Of a stretch of 64,000 nucleotides of DNA, positions 52,839 through 60,871 are shown piece after piece. The notes under the pieces were generated by a model. The model saw only the letters and a program-made list of their open reading frames with translations, did not search any database and was not told the origin of the DNA. A program made the translations under genes and the position numbers. This DNA comes from Xanthomonas sp. DAR 34887 (GTDB taxonomy: Bacteria > Pseudomonadota > Gammaproteobacteria > Xanthomonadales > Xanthomonadaceae). The DNA lies in contig NZ_CP162490.1 in the NCBI RefSeq assembly GCF_041245805.1, forward strand, positions 3,387,001 to 3,451,000. Direction: 5' to 3'. Each line of letters opens with the position of its first letter. Position 1 is the first letter of the stretch.

Positions 52839-55800
52839 TCAGGGACTTCCGGACGACGCAGGCGGCGCCGGCGCAGGCGCCGAGTCGCGCTCGACCACCT
52901 CCACCTTGGGATCCTTCCACGGGCCGGTGACGCGGTAGGTGCGTGCGCCGATCGCGCCCAGCGGTTTGCCCAGCACCGCGTTGGCCGCGGCGCCGACCGC
53001 CGCGCCGACCGGGCCACCGGCGACCGCGCCGACCACGGTCAGCAGATTGCCGGATTTGGGATTGACGTCGATGGTCTGGTCGAACTGCTGCGCGCGCAGG
53101 TCGGCCTGCCCGCGCACCTTGATCTCCGCGGCCGGGCCGTCGATCAGCATCGATTCGCTGCGCGCCACGCCGTCGCCGAACTGCACCTGGCCGTCGATGC
53201 GGTTGAAGGCGAAGCCCTTGGAGAAGAAATCGCGGAAATCGAACATCAGCCGGCGCGGCAGCTGCGCCACGCTGAGCAGGCCGAGCACGCGCCCGGCACC
53301 GGGGTTCAGTTCCAGCAGCTGGCCGTTGCGCGCGGCTACGTCCAGCTGGCCCTGCAGCGTGGCCAGCTGAAACCCCGCCGGGTCGCCGGGCCAGGCGGCG
53401 CGCAGGGCGAGCGTGCCTTCGCCGCCGCGCAGCTGGCCGCCGAAGTCCAGGTTCTGCATCAGTTCGCCCAGGTCCTGGCTGTCCACGCTGGCGCTGAGCT
53501 GGGTGCGCGCGGTGGCGCCCTTGCCGCGCCAGTCGCCGCTGATGTCGATCTTCTGCTTGTCCGAGCGCAGGTGCAGCTGGTCCACCTGCATGCCGTCGCC
53601 CAGCTTGCGGGTGCGCAGCGAGGCGGCGCCGAGGTTCATCGCACCGAAGCGCAGGTCGTCCACGTCCAGCGCCAGCGCCGGGATCGAGGCCGGGTCGATC
53701 GCCTCGGTCAGCGGTCGCACCGCCGCAGCCGCCACCGCGGCCGCGGGTGCCGGCTCGGAGGCCGCATCCGCCGTTGCCGTTGCCGTCGCCGCGGCCGCAG
53801 GCGCGCGTGCGGTCGGCGCGGCGCGCCAGTGCACCCGCGCCAGGCGGCCGCCGAGCACCCCGCCGTCCTTGCTCGGCACGCTGAGTTCGCCGGCCAGGGC
53901 TGGTCCGTCCAGATGCACCGCCACCGTGTCGGCCTGCGGCTGCAGCCGCAGGCGGGTGTTGTCGAACACGCCGCCGAGCAGCAGCAGGTGGTCGGCCAGC
54001 ACGTCGATCTGGCGCAACGGCATCGGGTCTTCGGCGCCCGGCGCGGTCGCGGTGTTCGGATCCGGACGGCTGACCAGGCCGATCCAGTCGATCGCGTTCA
54101 GCGAGGCGGTGCGCCCACTGACGGTCAGCCCGCTACTGGGCGGATCCTCGGTGACGTGGTCACTGCCCATCACCACCTTGACCCCGGTCTTGCCGTTCTG
54201 GCTGCGCGCGACCAGCGCCATCAGCTTGCCGAAGGCCACCTCGATGCGTCCGGTGCCGACCGGCAGCGGCACGTTGACCGCGGTCGCCAGCGGCACGGCC
54301 GCGCCCTTGTCCATCGGCGCAGGCAGCAGCAGTTGCGTACCGACCAGGTCCGAGCGCAGCTGCAGGCGGGTCGGCGGCTGTACGCCGCCGTCGGCGGCCT
54401 TGGGCAGGGCGACGCCGATGTTCCAGCGCGAGCGGCCCTGCACGTAAGGCTTGAGCCAGGCCATTTCCGGCGCCCGGTCGAGCAGTTCGTCGGCATCGGC
54501 CGAAATGCTCAGGGCCGCCTCGAACGCCTGCTGCGGATCGCTCACGCCGTCGCCGGCACGCAACGCCAGTTGGCCGGCATGGCCGTCCTGCAGCGCCGCC
54601 AGCTGCGGCGCCTCGAAGCCGGTGTCGCGGTAGTCGGCGCTGCCGCGCATGTCCTCGAAGGCCACGTCCCAGCGACTATCGGCGATACGCGCGCCGAGCA
54701 GGTCGACCTTGCCGCGCAGGTGGTGGGTGCCGACGTCGGCGCGCAACGGCTGCAACAGGTCGAAGCTGACGTCGGCCGGGCCGGAGGCGCTGAGCGCGTC
54801 CAGAGTGTCGCCGTAGCGCTTGCGCAACGGACTCTGGCGCAGCATCGCCAGCAGCTTGCCGGTCTCGGCGCGGCTGCTGGCCAGCACGCTGAGCTGACCC
54901 TGCTTGTAGTCCGGCAAGGTCGCCGACAGCCGATCCACCGGCACCCCGCCCATCTCGCCGCGGCCATGCACCTCGAAGCCGTTGCCGATGAAGGCCACTT
55001 CGGCATCCACCTTCTCCACCGCCGGCCATTCGCGCTGGAAACGCACCTTGGCGTCGTCCAGCCGCGCGGTCGCCTCGAAGCGGCCGTTGTGGTCGACGAA
55101 CGGCCAGTCGTCCAGATCGCCGGAGACCAGCGCGCGGCCGTCGCGCAGGCGCCCGCCCTGCAGCGCGGCGTCCAGCCAGTCGGTGGCGGCCTTGCTCATC
55201 TTCGAATGCACCCAGAATTTCTTCGCCGCCACCACCGGCGCGTCCTGCAGATCGGCGGCCAGGTCGATCCAGGGCTTGGAGCCGTCGGCCTGGAAGCGCA
55301 GCCCGCCGCGCACGTCGGCGCCGTAATCGTTGCCCTGCACGCGCAGCGCGGGCGTCGCCACGCGCAGGTCCTCGCCATCGCGGAACACCACGATGCGCCC
55401 GGCCAGTTGCACGTCGTGGGGCACGCCGAAGCCGCTGGGCCAGTCGAAACGCACCGGGCTGGCGGCGTCCAGCACCAGTTCGCCGCCCTGCGCGTCGCCA
55501 TCGAAGCGGCCACGCAGGCCGCTGACGCCGGGCGACTGCCCGACCGGCGCGAACGCCAACTCGCTGAGGCGCCCCTGCCCGTACAGCGGCCCGCCGGGGC
55601 GGCCGGTCAGCACCACCTGGGTCAGCTGCAGCCGCGGCCGCGCCGCGTGCAGCCAGGTGCGCAGGGACGGCGACAGGCTGTCGCTGAGCGCGGCCACCGC
55701 CAGCAGCGGCGCCAGGTCCAGATGCTCGCCGAGCAACGCGAAGCGGCGCCCGCCGGCCACGGTCAGCCCGTCCAGGCGCTGCGTCGGCTGTCCGGCCTGG

Positions 55801-56744
55801 CCGATCTGCAACTGCGGCGCATCCAGCCGCCAGCCGCCGTCGATCAGCCGCCAGCGCGCGGTGGCGCGTAACGTGGTGAATGCGGTCTGCGGCCGCGCCC
55901 CGCCGGCGACCGGCGCCGCGCCGCTCAGCCGCAGGTCGCGCAGCGTGGCCTCGATGCTGACCCCGACGATCCGATGCTGGCGCAACTGCGCCCAGCCCTG
56001 CACCTGGCCGTCGCCGCCGTCGATGCGGATGCCGCCAGCCTGCAGCAGCCCCGACCAGCCGGCCAGTTCGGCCGGGCGCGCGGCCACATAGGCCTGGCCG
56101 TTGCCGCGCCGGCGGTCCATGTCCAGCACCGCGGTCAGCGGCGCCTGCTTCGGATCGGTCCAGCCCTGCACACCGACGCGCAGGCGGTCGCCGTCCACGC
56201 GCAGGCGCAGGTCGATCTTCGGCAACGTCGCCTCCACGCCCAGGTCCGGCGCATGCACCGCCAGCCGGCCGTCGATGACCTGCAGCTCGCCCAGGCCCTG
56301 CAGCGCGTCCAGCGGATCGCCGCCCTGCCCGGTGCTCGGCAGGCCCTGCACCGACCAGCTGCCGTCGGCGCCGCGCAGCAGGGTCAGCGCCAGCCCGCGC
56401 AGGCGCAATTCGGTGAACGAGCGGCCCGGCAGCAGGCCGGCGTACATCGACACCAGCACCTCGGCCTGGCCGATGCGCACGCCGTCGCCGGCGCCCACGC
56501 GCAGGCCATCCAGGCGCAGCAACGGGCCGCGCTGGGTCCACGCGGTCTCGACCCGGTCGAACTGGATCGGACGCCCGGCGCGTTCGCTCAGCCAGGCCTG
56601 GATCCGCTGCGGATGCCGCTCCACGAACGGCAATGCCTGGCTCAGCGCCCCCACCACCAACGCCACGCACACCAGCCCGATCGCCACCGCGTAGAACGCG
56701 AAACGGCGAGCCAGGCGCAGGCGGCGGCGCAGGGGGGTATGCAT
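52839..56744 (-). CDS. yhdP: YhdP family (AsmA/TAM-like) envelope protein
   Basis: 1301 residues, close to E. coli YhdP (1266). YhdP is one of the AsmA-like proteins that carry phospholipids from the inner to the outer membrane. A single N-terminal membrane anchor (FAFYAVAIGLVCVALVVGAL) is followed by the DUF3971/AsmA-like beta-rich body. The C-terminal region includes GAGRVLGLLSVAQLPRRLMFDFRDFFSKGFAFNRI, a strong family signature. A Pro/Ala-rich tail (ERDSAPAPAPPASSGSP) ends the protein. It is in the conserved maf-rng-yhdP-tldD arrangement. Confidence 0.95.
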   Translation of the reverse strand: MHTPLRRRLRLARRFAFYAVAIGLVCVALVVGALSQALPFVERHPQRIQAWLSERAGRPIQFDRVETAWTQRGPLLRLDGLRVGAGDGVRIGQAEVLVSMYAGLLPGRSFTELRLRGLALTLLRGADGSWSVQGLPSTGQGGDPLDALQGLGELQVIDGRLAVHAPDLGVEATLPKIDLRLRVDGDRLRVGVQGWTDPKQAPLTAVLDMDRRRGNGQAYVAARPAELAGWSGLLQAGGIRIDGGDGQVQGWAQLRQHRIVGVSIEATLRDLRLSGAAPVAGGARPQTAFTTLRATARWRLIDGGWRLDAPQLQIGQAGQPTQRLDGLTVAGGRRFALLGEHLDLAPLLAVAALSDSLSPSLRTWLHAARPRLQLTQVVLTGRPGGPLYGQGRLSELAFAPVGQSPGVSGLRGRFDGDAQGGELVLDAASPVRFDWPSGFGVPHDVQLAGRIVVFRDGEDLRVATPALRVQGNDYGADVRGGLRFQADGSKPWIDLAADLQDAPVVAAKKFWVHSKMSKAATDWLDAALQGGRLRDGRALVSGDLDDWPFVDHNGRFEATARLDDAKVRFQREWPAVEKVDAEVAFIGNGFEVHGRGEMGGVPVDRLSATLPDYKQGQLSVLASSRAETGKLLAMLRQSPLRKRYGDTLDALSASGPADVSFDLLQPLRADVGTHHLRGKVDLLGARIADSRWDVAFEDMRGSADYRDTGFEAPQLAALQDGHAGQLALRAGDGVSDPQQAFEAALSISADADELLDRAPEMAWLKPYVQGRSRWNIGVALPKAADGGVQPPTRLQLRSDLVGTQLLLPAPMDKGAAVPLATAVNVPLPVGTGRIEVAFGKLMALVARSQNGKTGVKVVMGSDHVTEDPPSSGLTVSGRTASLNAIDWIGLVSRPDPNTATAPGAEDPMPLRQIDVLADHLLLLGGVFDNTRLRLQPQADTVAVHLDGPALAGELSVPSKDGGVLGGRLARVHWRAAPTARAPAAAATATATADAASEPAPAAAVAAAAVRPLTEAIDPASIPALALDVDDLRFGAMNLGAASLRTRKLGDGMQVDQLHLRSDKQKIDISGDWRGKGATARTQLSASVDSQDLGELMQNLDFGGQLRGGEGTLALRAAWPGDPAGFQLATLQGQLDVAARNGQLLELNPGAGRVLGLLSVAQLPRRLMFDFRDFFSKGFAFNRIDGQVQFGDGVARSESMLIDGPAAEIKVRGQADLRAQQFDQTIDVNPKSGNLLTVVGAVAGGPVGAAVGAAANAVLGKPLGAIGARTYRVTGPWKDPKVEVVERDSAPAPAPPASSGSP

Positions 56745-56751
56745 CAGGGGC

Positions 56752-56780
56752 GGGGAGTTGGGATTGGGGATTGGGGATTC
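56752..56780. repeat. GGGATTG/GGGATTC heptamer array upstream of yhdP
   Basis: GGGAGTTGGGATTGGGGATT plus GGGGATTCG immediately after the yhdP start (upstream on its strand). Together with the array at 56836-56866 it forms an inverted arrangement with a 15-bp perfectly complementary core (GGGATTGGGGATTGG). Confidence 0.85.
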
Positions 56781-56835
56781 GCAACAGCCAAAGCGATGCG
56801 CGCGGACGGTAACCGGCCGCGATCAGGCCGCTCAA

Positions 56836-56866
56836 CCAATCCCCAATCCCGAATCCCGAATCCCGG
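56836..56866. repeat. CCAATCC/CGAATCC heptamer array downstream of rng
   Basis: CCAATCCCCAATCCCGAATC then CCGAATCCCGG, ending two bases from the rng stop codon. Inverse to the 56752-56780 array. Confidence 0.85.
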
Positions 56867-56868
56867 CC

Positions 56869-58359
56869 TCACAACAACACCACGTCGAACTGCTCCTGCA
56901 GGTATTGCTCGTCGGCCTGGAAGCGGATGCTCTTGCCGAGGAATTCCTCCAGCTCGGCCACCGCCGAGGATTCCTCGTCGGTGATCCGCGCCACCACCTT
57001 GGTCGAGGCGATCACCAGCAGGCGCGCGGCATCGAACTGGCGCACCGCGCGGGTGATCTCGCGGAAGATCTCGTAGGTCACGGTCTCGGCGGTCTTGATC
57101 GAACCGCGCCCGCTGCATTCCGGGCACGGCTCGGACAGCTGCCGCTCCAGGCTCTCGACGGTGCGCTTGCGCGTCATCTCCACCAGGCCCAGCGGCGAGA
57201 ACTCGTACACCGTGGTCTTGGCATGGTCGCGCGACAAGGCCTTCTCCAGCGTGCGCAGCACCTGGCGGCGGTGTTCGGCGTCGTCCATGTCGATGAAGTC
57301 GATGATGATGATGCCGCCCAGGTTGCGCAGCCGCAGCTGCCGCGCCACCGCCTGCGCCGCCTCCAGGTTGGTGCGGAACACCGTTTCCTCGAGGTTGCGC
57401 TGGCCCAGGAACGAGCCGGTGTTGACGTCGATGGTGGTCATCGCTTCGGTCTGGTCGATGACCAGGTAGCCGCCGGATTTCAGCGGCACCTGCTTGTCCA
57501 GCGCGCGCGCGATCTCGTCCTCCACGCCGTACAGGTCGAAGATCGGGCGGTCGCCGGTGTACAGCTCCAGGCGCTCGGCGAGGATCGGCATGTACTTGGC
57601 GACGAACGCCTGCAGCCGTTCGAAGGTCTCGTGCGAATCCACCTTGACCTTCTCCACGTCCTTGCGGATCAGGTCGCGCACCGCGCGCAGCGGCAGGCTC
57701 AGGTCTTCGTAGATGATGCTGGCCGGGGCGCCGTCGCGGCCGCGCCGCTCGACCACGTTCCACACCCGCGACAGATACGCGATGTCCTCGGCCAGCGCCT
57801 CGGCCGGCTGGCCCTCGGCATTGGTGCGGATGATGTAGCCGAAGCCGCCGTGGCTGGCGGCCAGGTCGGCGACCAGGGTCTTCAGGCGCAGCCGTTCGGC
57901 CTCGTCCTCGATCCGCGCCGACACCCCGATCACCCGCGACTGCGGCAGCAGCACCAGATAGCGCGAGGGAATGCTGATCTGCGTGGTCAGCCGCGCGCCC
58001 TTGCTGCCGATCGGGTCCTTGACCACCTGCACCACGATGTCCTGGCCGTCGCGCAGCAGTTCCACGATCGGCACCCCCGCCGCCACCGGCAGCGGCGGCG
58101 CCTCGTCGGTGTCGCCGTTGGCCACCGGCGCCGGCCGCACCACGTCGTTGGCGTGCAGGAACGCCGCGCGCTCCAGCCCGACCTCGACGAATGCCGCCTG
58201 CATGCCGGGCATGACCCGCTGCACCCGGCCCTTGTAGATATTGCCCACCACCCCGCGGCGCCAGCCGCGTTCGATGTGCAGTTCCTGCAGCATGCCGTTC
58301 TCGATGACGGCCACCCGGGTCTCGCGCGGTGTGACGTTGACCAGGATCTCTTGCGACAT
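56869..58359 (-). CDS. rng: Ribonuclease G
   Basis: 496 residues (E. coli 489). RNase G is an endoribonuclease that matures 16S rRNA and degrades some mRNAs. The N-terminal S1 domain includes GNIYKGRVQRVMPGMQAAFV. The DNase-I-like active site is IIIDFIDMDD (Asp at about 354), and the zinc link is CPECSGRG near residue 410. ITVDVNTGSF-type sequence (here TTIDVNTGSFLGQRN) holds the other catalytic Asp. ATG at 58359 (MSQEILVNVTPRETR) overlaps the maf stop by one base; a TTG one codon earlier is possible but unnecessary. Confidence 0.96.
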   Translation of the reverse strand: MSQEILVNVTPRETRVAVIENGMLQELHIERGWRRGVVGNIYKGRVQRVMPGMQAAFVEVGLERAAFLHANDVVRPAPVANGDTDEAPPLPVAAGVPIVELLRDGQDIVVQVVKDPIGSKGARLTTQISIPSRYLVLLPQSRVIGVSARIEDEAERLRLKTLVADLAASHGGFGYIIRTNAEGQPAEALAEDIAYLSRVWNVVERRGRDGAPASIIYEDLSLPLRAVRDLIRKDVEKVKVDSHETFERLQAFVAKYMPILAERLELYTGDRPIFDLYGVEDEIARALDKQVPLKSGGYLVIDQTEAMTTIDVNTGSFLGQRNLEETVFRTNLEAAQAVARQLRLRNLGGIIIIDFIDMDDAEHRRQVLRTLEKALSRDHAKTTVYEFSPLGLVEMTRKRTVESLERQLSEPCPECSGRGSIKTAETVTYEIFREITRAVRQFDAARLLVIASTKVVARITDEESSAVAELEEFLGKSIRFQADEQYLQEQFDVVLL

Positions 58360-58922
58360 CAAAGCACTCCGAAGGCGCGCAGCAGTTGGGAAGTTTGGTG
58401 CAGGGGCAGGCCCATCACCCCGGAATAACTGCCGTCCAGGCGGCTGACGAAGCGCTCGGCGCCGCCCTGGATCGCATAGGCGCCGGCGCGCCCCATCGGT
58501 TCGCCGCTGGCCACGTAGTCGGCGATGTCCTGCGCCGACAGGGCCGCGAAGCTGACCTGGGTCGGCACCAGCAGCACGTCCTCGCGCGCCGCGGCGACCA
58601 GCGCCACCGCGGTGATCGCCTGGTGGGTGCGCGCCGACAGCGTGGCCAGCATCGCCGCCGCGTCGGCGGCGTCGGCCGGCTTGCCGAACACGCGATCGTC
58701 CAGCACCACCTCGGTGTCGGCGCCGAGCACCACCGCATCCGCGCCGTTCAACTGCGCCATGCCGGCGCGGGCCTTGTCCAAGGCCACGCGGCGCACATAG
58801 GCTTGCGCCGATTCGTCGGCCGCGCGCACTTCCGGCACCTCCAGATCGAGGATCCGGAACGGTACGCCCAGGCGCGTCAGCAGTTCGTTTCTGCGGGGGG
58901 AACGGGAAGCGAGATACAGCAT
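58359..58922 (-). CDS. maf: Maf nucleotide pyrophosphatase (YhdE type)
   Basis: 187 residues. It hydrolyses non-canonical and pyrimidine nucleoside triphosphates (dTTP/UTP type) and is linked to division control. Family motifs are LASRSPRRNELLTRLG at the N-terminus, VVLGADTEVVLDDRVFGKPAD in the middle and GSYSGVMGLPLHQTSQLL at the end. The latter favours the YhdE subgroup over YceF. The stop shares one base with the rng ATG, so translation is coupled (TGATG). It is the first gene of maf-rng-yhdP-tldD, and its promoter should be in the following 130 bp, which also serve the divergent SIMPL gene. Confidence 0.95.
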   Translation of the reverse strand: MLYLASRSPRRNELLTRLGVPFRILDLEVPEVRAADESAQAYVRRVALDKARAGMAQLNGADAVVLGADTEVVLDDRVFGKPADAADAAAMLATLSARTHQAITAVALVAAAREDVLLVPTQVSFAALSAQDIADYVASGEPMGRAGAYAIQGGAERFVSRLDGSYSGVMGLPLHQTSQLLRAFGVL

Positions 58923-59054
58923 GGCTGAAGGATAACCCGGCAGGCCTGACTGAACGATCGCTAATTCCGCAGGCGCACCCTCGACCCCGCTCCGAATCAC
59001 GACGCGTTCATCGTCGCGGCAACACCCTCGCCCCACCTTCAAGGAGAACATACG

Positions 59055-59792
59055 ATGCGCGCACCATCCGTCCGTCCGCTGCTGCTGGCCCTGACCCTCG
59101 CCCTAGGAGGCACGATGACCGCCCATGCCCAAACCGCCGCACCGGGCTACGCCGTGCCCGCCGACGGCACCCTGCTCAACATCGCCGCCCAGGCCGAGGC
59201 CAAACACGCGCCGGACGTGGCCACGCTGTCGGCCGGCGTGGTCACCCAGGCCAGCGACAGCGCCGCGGCGATGCGCCAGAACGCCGAGCAGATGACCAAG
59301 GTCCTGGCCGCGGTGCGTGCCGCCGGCATCGCCGAGAAGGACGTGCAGACCAGCGGCATCAGCCTCAACCCGCAATACAAGTACGTCGACAACCAGGCGC
59401 CGCAGGTCATCGGTTACCAGGCCAGCAACTCGGTCAACCTGAAGGTGCGCGACATCGCCAAGCTCGGCAAGGTGCTCGACGCGCTGGCCGCGCAGGGCGC
59501 CAACCAGATCAATGGCCCCACCTTCGAGATCGACGATCCGGAACCGCTGTACGACCAGGCGCGGGTCGATGCGCTGAAGAAGGCGCAGGCCCGCGCGCAG
59601 ACCTATGCCAAGTCGCTGGGCCTGCGCGTGCGCCGCATCGTCAGCATTTCCGAAGGCAGCGGCGGCGGCGTGCGGCCGATGCCGATGATGCGCACGATGG
59701 CGATGAAGGCGGAGATGGACAGCACACCGGTGGCGACCGGCGAGAGCAGCGTCTCGGTCAATCTGGACGTGGTGTTCGAACTGGGCAAGTAA
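59055..59792 (+). CDS. SIMPL domain (DUF541) secreted protein
   Basis: 245 residues. Signal peptide ends near residue 27 (AHA-QT). The SIMPL domain (BP26/OMP28 type) is recognised by LNIAAQAEAKHAPDVATLSAGVVTQA, then VQTSGISLNPQYKYVDNQ and QALKKAQARAQTYAKSLG-like (here DALKKAQARAQTYAKSLGLR), ending VSVNLDVVFELGK. Related proteins are periplasmic or outer-membrane channel-forming oligomers of unknown role. Start follows AAGGAG. It precedes tonB on the same strand but a hairpin lies in between. Confidence 0.94.
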   Translation: MRAPSVRPLLLALTLALGGTMTAHAQTAAPGYAVPADGTLLNIAAQAEAKHAPDVATLSAGVVTQASDSAAAMRQNAEQMTKVLAAVRAAGIAEKDVQTSGISLNPQYKYVDNQAPQVIGYQASNSVNLKVRDIAKLGKVLDALAAQGANQINGPTFEIDDPEPLYDQARVDALKKAQARAQTYAKSLGLRVRRIVSISEGSGGGVRPMPMMRTMAMKAEMDSTPVATGESSVSVNLDVVFELGK

Positions 59793-59814
59793 GCCCGGCC
59801 GCTGCCGCGCTTGC

Positions 59815-59842
59815 GACGATGGCGCCTGCGGGCGCCATCGTC
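59815..59842 (+). terminator. Hairpin after the SIMPL gene
   Basis: Perfect 12-bp stem (GACGATGGCGCC / GGCGCCATCGTC) with a TGCG loop, 23 bp after the stop codon, followed by GTTTCC. A probable terminator with a weak T-run. Confidence 0.55.
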
Positions 59843-60029
59843 GTTTCCGGGCCATGCGATTCCAGCGGCGCGGCGCGGCCGCACCGGCGTCGTGCCGGCG
59901 CTTGCCATGGCGGCGGCAACGGGTGCAATGTCGGAGACGCGGGCGGGTGGCGCATCGACCCCGTCCGCCGCGCTGGCGCGTTTGGTCGTACCGCAAGTCC
60001 ACAAGACGCACTCATCATGGAGGTGGATC

Positions 60030-60701
60030 ATGGTTCGCACGCAACTCCCCGCTCCCTCGTTCGGTATCGACCTGTCGCGGATCCTGGCGCTCAGCGCCGC
60101 GATCGGCCTGCACCTGTTGGCAATGCTGCTGTTGCTGATCCCGCTCTCGCACGTGGCGCCGCCGCAGGAGCCGGCCAAGGCGCAACCCGCCTGGCAGCAG
60201 CCGATCGTGGTCCCGGTCACGCCACCGCCGCCGCTCGTCACGGTGCAGCCCGAGAAGCGGCCCACGACCCAGCCGCGGGTGCCGGTCGCCGTGCCGACCC
60301 CGACGCCGGTGCAGGCGCCACTGGTCGACAGCAGCCCGATGCCGATGCAGGCCGAGGCCGCCGATCCGACGCCCACCCCGGCAGAGCCGAGCGCGCCGCC
60401 GCAGCAGCCCAGCGCGCCCGTCGCCGGCATGCAACTGCAGTACCTGCGTGCGCCGGCCCCGCCCTACCCGCGCGAGGCGTTGCGCGACGGCCTGCAGGGC
60501 AGCGTGTTGCTGCGCGTGCTGGTCGGCGTCGACGGCCAGCCGCTGGAGGTCAGCATCGCCAAGAGCAGCGGCCACCGGATCCTCGATCAGGCCGCCCGCG
60601 AGCAGGTGCTGAAGCGCTGGAAGTTCCATGCCGCATTGCAGCAAGGAACGCCCGTTCAGGCGTATGGCCTGGTCCCGGTGGATTTTTCCCTGGGCCGTTG
60701 A
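60030..60701 (+). CDS. tonB: Energy transducer TonB
   Basis: 223 residues from an ATG with an excellent GGAGG site; the much longer open frame upstream lacks coding character. One N-terminal membrane helix (LALSAAIGLHLLAMLLLLIP) is followed by a Pro-rich periplasmic linker (about residues 40-140, PPPPLVTVQPEKRPTTQP) and a C-terminal TonB domain (APPYPREALRDGLQGSVLLRV, then KSSGHRILDQAAREQVLKRWKF). It links the ExbBD motor to outer-membrane receptors. No exbB or exbD lies nearby. It is followed by a receptor gene, which may be its dedicated client. Confidence 0.95.
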   Translation: MVRTQLPAPSFGIDLSRILALSAAIGLHLLAMLLLLIPLSHVAPPQEPAKAQPAWQQPIVVPVTPPPPLVTVQPEKRPTTQPRVPVAVPTPTPVQAPLVDSSPMPMQAEAADPTPTPAEPSAPPQQPSAPVAGMQLQYLRAPAPPYPREALRDGLQGSVLLRVLVGVDGQPLEVSIAKSSGHRILDQAAREQVLKRWKFHAALQQGTPVQAYGLVPVDFSLGR

Positions 60702-60711
60702 AGGCACGTGC

Positions 60712-60746
60712 ATCCGTCCCGCTGCGGCAGCCGCAGCGGGACGGAT
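60712..60746 (+). terminator. Perfect 16-bp hairpin between tonB and the receptor
   Basis: ATCCGTCCCGCTGCGG-CAG-CCGCAGCGGGACGGAT, 10 bp after the tonB stop. Stem of 16 pairs without mismatches and a 3-base loop. There is no T-run, so it could be a transcript end, an attenuator for the downstream receptor or an extragenic palindrome. Confidence 0.55.
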
Positions 60747-60800
60747 ATCCGATCAGGATTCACTGAAATTTCACAACCACTGCAAGTACATGGCACGCGT

Positions 60801-60818
60801 CCGACCCAGGCAGGTCGG
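60801..60818 (+). other. Small hairpin in the receptor leader
   Basis: CCGACC-CAGGCA-GGTCGG, 54 bp before the GTG start of the third receptor. Its primary sequence does not match the leader element shared by the other two receptors. Confidence 0.3.
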
Positions 60819-60871
60819 CGCCCTTGCATTTCTTAGCCGTACAACTCGCGTTTCCAGTTAGGAGAGAGACT

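Noticed and set aside
60824..60829. TTGCAT as the -35 box of the third receptor
   Set aside because: No TANNNT lies at a 16-19 bp spacing downstream, unlike the equivalent site before the Oar-like receptor.
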